Below the pieces are notes generated by a model. It made no database searches. It worked only from the letters and a program-made list of their open reading frames with translations, and had not been told where the DNA came from. DNA of 11,134 nt, from positions 1-11,134 of the forward strand of contig DDEI01000081.1 of assembly GCA_002336675.1 (NCBI GenBank). Reading direction: 5' to 3'. Source of the DNA: Flavobacteriales bacterium UBA1958. GTDB lineage: Bacteria > Bacteroidota > Bacteroidia > Flavobacteriales_D > Sanyastnellaceae. This document shows, one piece after another, positions 6,841 to 11,134 of the stretch. Every line of letters begins with the position of its first letter. The first letter of the stretch is position 1. The translations under genes and the position numbers were made by a program.

Positions 6841-8868
6841 AGGAGAAAAATTCTTTACTTCTTCTATACCATCAAAGAACTGTCCTCTATAAAATGTAAC
6901 CCCTCCTCTAAGGTTACCTACGAACAAATCCGGGAAGTCATCCCCATTAATGTTATATACAAAAGGAGACGAAAATTGGCCGTCATTAATATCTACAAAT
7001 GCTGAGTCTTGTTTATTCCAAAGTCCATCTAAGTTTCCTGATATTTCATTCCACCTATGAATTGTACCTATTTCGTTACCCGTGAGCAGAACCCACTCAT
7101 CCAAATTATTCCTATAAAAGTGAGGCACATTATTTCCTTGAATTCCTAAAACATTGTCTACCCAAACTCCCCCTAACTCTTCATTAACCAATTCGAATGA
7201 AAATTCTTCAGCAGTCCCTACATTCTTATAGAAATTAAGATTCCCCCATTGTTCGCCAAGGATTAAATCTATTAAGCCATCTTCGTCTAAATCTATTAGT
7301 TGAGGAATAACATCTTGACCCGGATCGATATCTTCTCCGAACACATCCATTACAGAAAGCTCAGCTATGGAAAGATCTACTGGATTTCCCGGCCCAGCAT
7401 AATTCTCGAAGTAGTGCACTGTTCCTAGGCTTTCACCTAAAATCATATCCTGATCTCCATCTCCATCTAAATCTCCAAAAGACGGATATACATTTTTTAA
7501 TTCTAATGCCTGTATACCCAGCCAATTAGTGTCTATAAGCGTAAACTCTGGAGAACTAGCCGAGCCTATGTTTTCATATAACCTAAGAGACGACTGGGAT
7601 TCAGCAGCCGAATAGATGGCCTCCTTATTCCCCATCACTAGGTCTCCTAACCCATCAGCATTATAATCAAAAATTACAGGCATTGCATTCGTTCCGTGTT
7701 CTAACATTTCATCTTGAAGCCAATCTTTTTTCTCTAGAATGAAATTTGGGTTTTCATCTGTACCTTCATTCAAATAAAGCCATGAACTAAAATCATCTAC
7801 GGAACTAAATCTGCTGAAAGGACTAGAAATAAGATCTTGCACTCCATCATTATTTACATCTTCATGATATGCCCCTGGAAATTCATAAAAATTAATTTTC
7901 TCTGTATCAGAAAAACTAGCAGGGAAATCACTGCTTTGCATAATCATACTATCCGGCCCTAAAACGCTCGGACTATTTGTAAGTAATATTAAGCTGTCAT
8001 TGGTAATATCTCCTATCACCAACTCTGGGTAGCCATCACCGTTTGTCTCTAAACTAAGAAGCGTTCCTCCCGTATGCATGCCGTCTTTCTCGAATGCTTC
8101 AGTATCAAATTTTTCGGCCTTGGCTAATAGACTTTTTACATTGACTACATTGAAGTCGCACTCGTGCTCTAAAAAAACGGTGTTATTCTCGGCACTTTCA
8201 GCTACTGAACCATAGCATCTATTTAAAAGCTCCATGGCCATGGTGTCGCACCTGCCTAAATCAGAGGCACTATTTTTATAATAAAACACATTTAAACTGC
8301 CGTCAGAAAAATTCAGAATGTCCAAATCTCCATCATTATCGATATCACCTATATGCGGTAAGTCCACGCTAATATTATAAACTGGTGCTTGGAACGGAGC
8401 TCCAAAATCATAAATAGCCGGAATTAATGAATTGTAAACAGCATTAAAGGAAATTTCGCCTCCTACATTTTCTTGTTCGTACAATTTTATGCCTCCCTGA
8501 CCTCCGCTAAAAATATCTTTCAGCCCGTCACAATTATAATCTCTCAATAAAACCCAATTCTTTAACCCTTCAGGAAAAATATTCTCATATTCTGGAGCAT
8601 AGTCGTAAGCTATTTCTCCCTCATCAGAAATGTTTAAAAACGTAAGAATTTTATAAGTACTCCTATCGAAAATGAATAAGTCTTCTTTTCCATCGCCATC
8701 TAAATCTATTTTACTGTACTGAGCATAATTTAACCCGCCGGCCCAGGCATTAGGTAGCTCCTCCCCCAATTCGCTTACAGTAATACTAAGATCTCTAATA
8801 AGCTCTTGAGATTGGAGATTAAGCGTTGCAACGTAGAAAAAAATGCTAAAAAGAAATCTAAATCTCAT
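6604..8868 (-). CDS. Secreted FG-GAP/VCBS repeat protein with a T9SS C-terminal sorting domain
   Basis: The 754-residue protein starts with a signal peptide (MRFRFLFSIFFYVATLNLQS|QE). Nine calcium-loop motifs of the DxDxDGxxD type follow, starting near residues 55, 110, 175, 274, 337, 401, 466, 526 and 639. DLDGDGKED, DIDNDGDLD, DLDGDGDQD and DLDEDGLID are the clearest. Most lie 55-65 residues apart, as in FG-GAP/VCBS beta-propellers. The last 78 residues form a type A sorting domain (IYPNPSNGMFSV, then LEGYSSGIYYLLGEY), so export across the outer membrane by the type IX system and surface attachment or release are expected. I chose the ATG at 8868. An ATG at 8910 would add 14 residues before the signal peptide and lies upstream of the likely promoter. 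A polysaccharide- or adhesion-related role is plausible, but no catalytic domain is visible. Confidence 0.88.
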   Translation of the reverse strand: MRFRFLFSIFFYVATLNLQSQELIRDLSITVSELGEELPNAWAGGLNYAQYSKIDLDGDGKEDLFIFDRSTYKILTFLNISDEGEIAYDYAPEYENIFPEGLKNWVLLRDYNCDGLKDIFSGGQGGIKLYEQENVGGEISFNAVYNSLIPAIYDFGAPFQAPVYNISVDLPHIGDIDNDGDLDILNFSDGSLNVFYYKNSASDLGRCDTMAMELLNRCYGSVAESAENNTVFLEHECDFNVVNVKSLLAKAEKFDTEAFEKDGMHTGGTLLSLETNGDGYPELVIGDITNDSLILLTNSPSVLGPDSMIMQSSDFPASFSDTEKINFYEFPGAYHEDVNNDGVQDLISSPFSRFSSVDDFSSWLYLNEGTDENPNFILEKKDWLQDEMLEHGTNAMPVIFDYNADGLGDLVMGNKEAIYSAAESQSSLRLYENIGSASSPEFTLIDTNWLGIQALELKNVYPSFGDLDGDGDQDMILGESLGTVHYFENYAGPGNPVDLSIAELSVMDVFGEDIDPGQDVIPQLIDLDEDGLIDLILGEQWGNLNFYKNVGTAEEFSFELVNEELGGVWVDNVLGIQGNNVPHFYRNNLDEWVLLTGNEIGTIHRWNEISGNLDGLWNKQDSAFVDINDGQFSSPFVYNINGDDFPDLFVGNLRGGVTFYRGQFFDGIEEVKNFSPAVNIYPNPSNGMFSVQFSQNEKLSNAVKVLNVLGEEVYRTEIIRLNMRLSLEGYSSGIYYLLGEYELGVFELGKLIIE

Positions 8869-8886
8869 CTGGAAAATTAATTTGAA

Positions 8887-8894
8887 CAAAAATA
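8887..8894 (-). promoter_or_regulatory. -7 promoter element of the VCBS/barrel operon
   Basis: The minus strand reads TATTTTTG, a perfect match to the Bacteroidota -7 consensus TAnnTTTG. Transcription would begin near 8880, about 12 nt before the ATG at 8868, which argues for that start over the ATG at 8910. No TTG is present at the normal -33 distance; the nearest, 8910-8908, is only 13 nt away. Confidence 0.5.
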
Positions 8895-8927
8895 AATAAA
8901 ACCGCCTCAAAGATGCGTTATAAATAA

Positions 8928-8935
8928 TACATTTG
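8928..8935 (+). promoter_or_regulatory. -7 promoter element of the DUF/PAP2/crcB operon
   Basis: TACATTTG is a perfect TAnnTTTG match, 20 nt before the ATG at 8956. A start near 8942 gives a leader of about 14 nt. I found no TTG at the -33 position. Confidence 0.5.
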
Positions 8936-8955
8936 AAATCACAAAGACCCCTTGC

Positions 8956-9483
8956 ATGGAACCATTTATAGAGTTAATGAAGATTTTTCTTCCAGCTGTT
9001 TTAGTGTTTTTTACCGCCTTTATTTTCTTTGAAAAAGCGCAAAAAAAACAAACTACCCTTGCTACTGCTCCTGCCCCAAACAAGGATGAGATTACCAAGA
9101 TAGTTCTTCCACTTAAATTAAAAGCTTACGAAAGGCTGATTATCTTTATGGAAAGAATAAAGCCTAACAGCATGATCATGAGGCTAAACGCCACTAGCTT
9201 AAACTCTGGTCAACTTCAGCTAGAGTGCTTAAAAGCCATTAGAGACGAGTTCGAGCACAACTTAAGCATGCAGATGTATATAAGTGAAAGTACTTGGCGT
9301 CACGTCAAAGCTGCTAAGGAAGAAACGTTAGAATTAGTGAAAATAGCCGGATCTAAAGTAGCTCCCGGAGCCAGTGGCATGGATTTGGCCAAGGCTATTT
9401 TAGCCCTAGAGGGTGAAACTAAAAACATTCACTTAGAGCTAGCTGTTGACTTGCTAAAAGCAGAAGTTAAAACGATGATTTAA
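8956..9483 (+). CDS. Conserved membrane-anchored Bacteroidota protein of unknown function
   Basis: The 175-residue protein has one N-terminal membrane span (about 8-26, MKIFLPAVLVFFTAFIFF). Basic residues (EKAQKK) follow directly, so by the positive-inside rule the rest should be cytoplasmic. After a short Ala/Pro linker comes a helical domain with the stretches LPLKLKAYERLIIFMERI (51-68), IRDEFEHNLSMQMYIS (95-110) and WRHVKAAKEETLEL (114-127). From memory this pattern resembles a conserved Bacteroidota family without known function (I think DUF7935), not confirmed here. There are no catalytic motifs. The gene opens a plus-strand operon with the PAP2 phosphatase 23 nt downstream and crcB after that, and starts from a short leader behind a good -7 box. 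Confidence 0.8.
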   Translation: MEPFIELMKIFLPAVLVFFTAFIFFEKAQKKQTTLATAPAPNKDEITKIVLPLKLKAYERLIIFMERIKPNSMIMRLNATSLNSGQLQLECLKAIRDEFEHNLSMQMYISESTWRHVKAAKEETLELVKIAGSKVAPGASGMDLAKAILALEGETKNIHLELAVDLLKAEVKTMI

Positions 9484-9492
9484 CCATTCTAC

Positions 9493-9510
9493 ATGAACCT
9501 TTCCGATTGA
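9493..9510 (+). other. Five-codon mini-ORF overlapping the PAP2 TTG start
   Basis: An ATG at 9493 opens a frame encoding MNLSD and stops at the TGA at 9508-9510, which overlaps the TTG (9507-9509) proposed as the PAP2 start. It lies out of frame with the PAP2 gene, in the 23-nt gap after the preceding gene. It may be a coupling device or chance. Its residues mirror the PAP2 start (MNLID), which could be coincidence or a small duplication. Confidence 0.25.
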
Positions 9511-10103
9511 ATTTAATAGACCGTTTAGACCACTTAGACCGCACACTGTTTTTGCAAATGAACAACTGGAATACACCTGCATTAGATTCTGTGATGTGGT
9601 ATATCAGCCACCCCGTTTATTGGCTTCCAGTATATATCATATTCATTCTAGCCGCCCGAAAAAAATATGGCGTCATGGGCATTCTATGGCTGCTGATAGG
9701 AATAGGGGTCGTAGTTCTACTAGCCGACAATATTCATAGAGAATGTTTCAAAGAGGTCTTTCAACGTTTAAGACCCAGCAGAAATTCAGAACTCGATGAA
9801 CTAGTCCATTTAGTTACACCGCCTGGTAAAGAAGACTTTTATAAAGGCGGGAAATACGGATTCATCAGTGGGCATGCTGCTAATTTCACTGGAATAGCCA
9901 TCTTTGTTCTTTCCTTTTTAAAATTAAATAGAACCTGGACTATATTGATTCTATGCTGGGCAGCACTTATTTCATTCAGCAGAATATATCTAGGAGTGCA
10001 CTATCCTGGAGATATTTTAGGAGGAACACTTTTAGGAATAGCGGTGGGTTTCCTAGCAAACTATTTAGTGAAAAGGTTCTTAATTAAAGACAAAGTCAGA
10101 TGA
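9507..10103 (+). CDS. PAP2-superfamily membrane phosphatase
   Basis: The 198-residue integral membrane enzyme carries all three acid-phosphatase signatures of the PAP2 family: K82-x6-R89-P90 (KEVFQRLRP), S121-G122-H123 (ISGHAA), and S158-R159-x5-H165-x3-D169 (SRIYLGVHYPGD). H123 and H165 should be the catalytic pair on the periplasmic side. Hydrophobic spans lie near 38-50, 58-73, 125-138, 143-157 and 171-188. The likely substrate is undecaprenyl diphosphate or another lipid phosphate, but the sequence does not separate these. The loop LVHLV...GGKYGFISGHAAN is of the kind I associate with Bacteroidota members. No in-frame ATG precedes the conserved LxxLDxxLF block, so a TTG start at 9507 is chosen; the next ATG (residue 18) would delete it. 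The 3' end overlaps the crcB ATG. Confidence 0.88.
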   Translation: MNLIDRLDHLDRTLFLQMNNWNTPALDSVMWYISHPVYWLPVYIIFILAARKKYGVMGILWLLIGIGVVVLLADNIHRECFKEVFQRLRPSRNSELDELVHLVTPPGKEDFYKGGKYGFISGHAANFTGIAIFVLSFLKLNRTWTILILCWAALISFSRIYLGVHYPGDILGGTLLGIAVGFLANYLVKRFLIKDKVR

Positions 10104-10456
10104 ATTTTCTAGCAGTATTTATAGGTGGAGGATTAGGGAGCGTAATGAGATATGCCATAAGCAGTTTATTTCCTCATCAAATCTCCAATTTTCCACTGGC
10201 CACTTTTATTACTAATCTAGCCGCAAGCATACTACTAGGACTACTAATAAAGTATGGGATTAACACGAAAACAGAAGGGCCCCTTTTCCTTTTAGCTGCT
10301 ACAGGATTTTGTGGCGGGTTTAGTACGTTTTCTACTTTCAGCTTAGAAAACATAAAACTTATTCAAGATGGATTCATAGGAATAGCCATCTTAAACGCAG
10401 TTCTCTCCATTGTTGTCTGTGGCGCTGCCATCTATTTCATACTGGGGAAGTCTTAA
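10100..10456 (+). CDS. crcB: Fluoride-specific ion channel CrcB (Fluc)
   Basis: The 118-residue, four-span protein forms antiparallel dimers that let fluoride leave the cytoplasm. It shows the N-terminal GGGLGSVMRY block (9-18, with conserved R17), an Asn in the second span (N39, in ATFITNLAAS), and the family signature GFCGGFSTFSTFSLE (69-83), whose F77 and F80 correspond to the fluoride-lining phenylalanine box. Length is normal for a bacterial Fluc. The usual Gly a few residues after the second-span Asn is replaced by Ala. The ATG (10100-10102) overlaps the PAP2 stop TGA (10101-10103), so the genes are translationally coupled. I see no fluoride riboswitch directly upstream; expression is expected from the shared operon promoter. 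Confidence 0.93.
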   Translation: MNFLAVFIGGGLGSVMRYAISSLFPHQISNFPLATFITNLAASILLGLLIKYGINTKTEGPLFLLAATGFCGGFSTFSTFSLENIKLIQDGFIGIAILNAVLSIVVCGAAIYFILGKS

Positions 10457-10500
10457 CCGAAGAGCAAAATAACTTCTTCATTTCATGGCACAAAACAGAG

Positions 10501-10508
10501 TAAATTTG
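10501..10508 (+). promoter_or_regulatory. -7 promoter element of the PafA-like gene
   Basis: TAAATTTG matches TAnnTTTG exactly, 21 nt before the ATG at 10530. Transcription would start near 10515, inside the inverted repeat just downstream. A TTTC at 10481-10484 lies 16 nt upstream as a poor -33 candidate. Confidence 0.45.
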
Positions 10509-10526
10509 TGAGCTAAAATCAGCTCA
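10509..10526 (+). repeat. Inverted repeat at the transcription start of the PafA-like gene
   Basis: TGAGCT (10509-10514) and AGCTCA (10521-10526) form a perfect 6-bp inverted repeat around AAAATC. It abuts the -7 box on one side and ends 3 nt before the ATG on the other. No T run follows, so it is not a terminator for crcB. It could be an operator that blocks promoter clearance. Confidence 0.35.
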
Positions 10527-10529
10527 TTA

Positions 10530-11134
10530 ATGAAGAACATTTTTTTCGTTTCAATCCTACTATGTGTATTATTAAGTAGATGTAGTGTTCAAGAAACCAT
10601 TGAGGATATAGGATACAGCGACCCCACTTTCGATTTAAATCCTCCCAAGCTAATGGTAGGTATTACAGTAGACCAAATGCGCTATGATTACCTTACTAAG
10701 TATTGGAAGGACTATTCTGATGAAGGATTTAAAAAACTAATGCGAGAGGGCTACTCATGTAAAAATCATCATTTTTCTTATGCTCCTACATACACCGGCC
10801 CAGGACATGCCTCTATATATACAGGAACTACACCTGCATACCATGGAATAATTGGAAACAGCTGGTATGACAGATATGAAAAAAGCAGTAAATATTGTAC
10901 TGGAGATTCTACCGTGCTTGGTGTCGGAAACACTACCCTGGCCGGTCAAATGTCTCCAAAGAATATGATTTCCAGCACGATAACCGATGAACTTAAATTA
11001 CACTTTAACGGCAGATCTAAAACCATAGGCGTAAGCATAAAAGACCGAGGAGCTATACTTCCTGCAGGACATTTAGCAGATGCGGCTTACTGGTTTATAG
11101 GAGGAGATGAAGGGAATTTCATTTCTTCTACCTA
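10530..11134 (+). CDS. pafA: PafA-like alkaline phosphatase, N-terminal part (cut by the window edge)
   Basis: This is an alkaline-phosphatase-superfamily phosphomonoesterase of the phosphate-irrepressible Bacteroidota type. The first 201 codons are present. VGITVDQMRYDYL carries the metal ligand D48. APTYTGPGHASIYTGTTP carries the nucleophile T89. HGIIGNSWYD carries N110, and SIKDRGAILPAGH carries K171 and R173. Spacing agrees with the PafA residues I recall (D38, T79, N100, K162, R164) with an offset of 9-10. The Lys/Arg/Asn set is typical of monoesterases rather than diesterases. The N-terminus (MKNIFFVSILLCVLLSRCS) looks like a lipoprotein signal with Cys18, but Arg at -1 is unusual. Placement on the envelope (periplasm or surface) is therefore expected, while lipidation is uncertain. 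The gene is preceded by its own -7 element and an inverted repeat. The remaining metal ligands lie beyond the window. Confidence 0.9.
   Translation, partial: MKNIFFVSILLCVLLSRCSVQETIEDIGYSDPTFDLNPPKLMVGITVDQMRYDYLTKYWKDYSDEGFKKLMREGYSCKNHHFSYAPTYTGPGHASIYTGTTPAYHGIIGNSWYDRYEKSSKYCTGDSTVLGVGNTTLAGQMSPKNMISSTITDELKLHFNGRSKTIGVSIKDRGAILPAGHLADAAYWFIGGDEGNFISST

Noticed and set aside
8907..9098. Minus-strand open frame over the divergent region and the next gene's start
   Set aside because: It covers the promoter region and is antisense to the conserved membrane-anchored protein; no coding signature.
10459..10479. Possible terminator after crcB (GAAGA/TCTTC)
   Set aside because: The stem is 5 bp, AT-rich and not followed by a T tract.
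10755..10949. Minus-strand open frame inside the PafA-like gene
   Set aside because: It is antisense to the catalytic region of a well-recognised enzyme.

Overview
The window looks like an ordinary stretch of Bacteroidota chromosome, probably Cytophagales- or Flavobacteria-like. The DNA is AT-rich. Promoter-like sites match the Bacteroidota -7 consensus TAnnTTTG. One protein ends in a type IX secretion (T9SS) sorting domain. Other family hallmarks are the Bacteroidota form of the PAP2 phosphatase and a PafA-type alkaline phosphatase. I see no insertion sequence, phage gene, CRISPR array, tRNA or rRNA.

Left part, all on the minus strand. The first 105 codons of gyrB run off the left edge. Its leader holds a terminator-like hairpin, and further upstream lie DnaA-box-like 9-mers whose CACA cores are 10 bp apart. 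Next comes a two-gene unit: a 1024-residue secreted TPR protein, whose 3' end overlaps the start of a roughly 600-residue outer-membrane beta-barrel protein with no plug domain. This looks like an envelope module of a periplasmic TPR scaffold plus its barrel. The 453 bp to the right (5411-5863) lack an obvious gene, but hold a short hydrophobic ORF that may be real and a 10-bp inverted repeat.

Middle, minus strand. A secreted FG-GAP/VCBS repeat protein with nine calcium-loop motifs and a T9SS sorting domain is followed 2 nt later by a small outer-membrane beta-barrel gene, forming a cell-surface operon.

Right part, plus strand. An 87-bp divergent intergenic region carries back-to-back -7 boxes. 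A compact operon follows: a conserved membrane-anchored Bacteroidota protein of unknown function, a PAP2 lipid phosphatase with a likely TTG start, and the fluoride channel CrcB, whose ATG overlaps the PAP2 stop. After its own promoter, the first 201 codons of a PafA-like alkaline phosphatase run off the right edge.

No clearly new system is evident. The items most worth checking are the barrel/TPR pair, the gyrB upstream region, the small ORF at 5512-5655, and the TTG/mini-ORF arrangement before the PAP2 gene.
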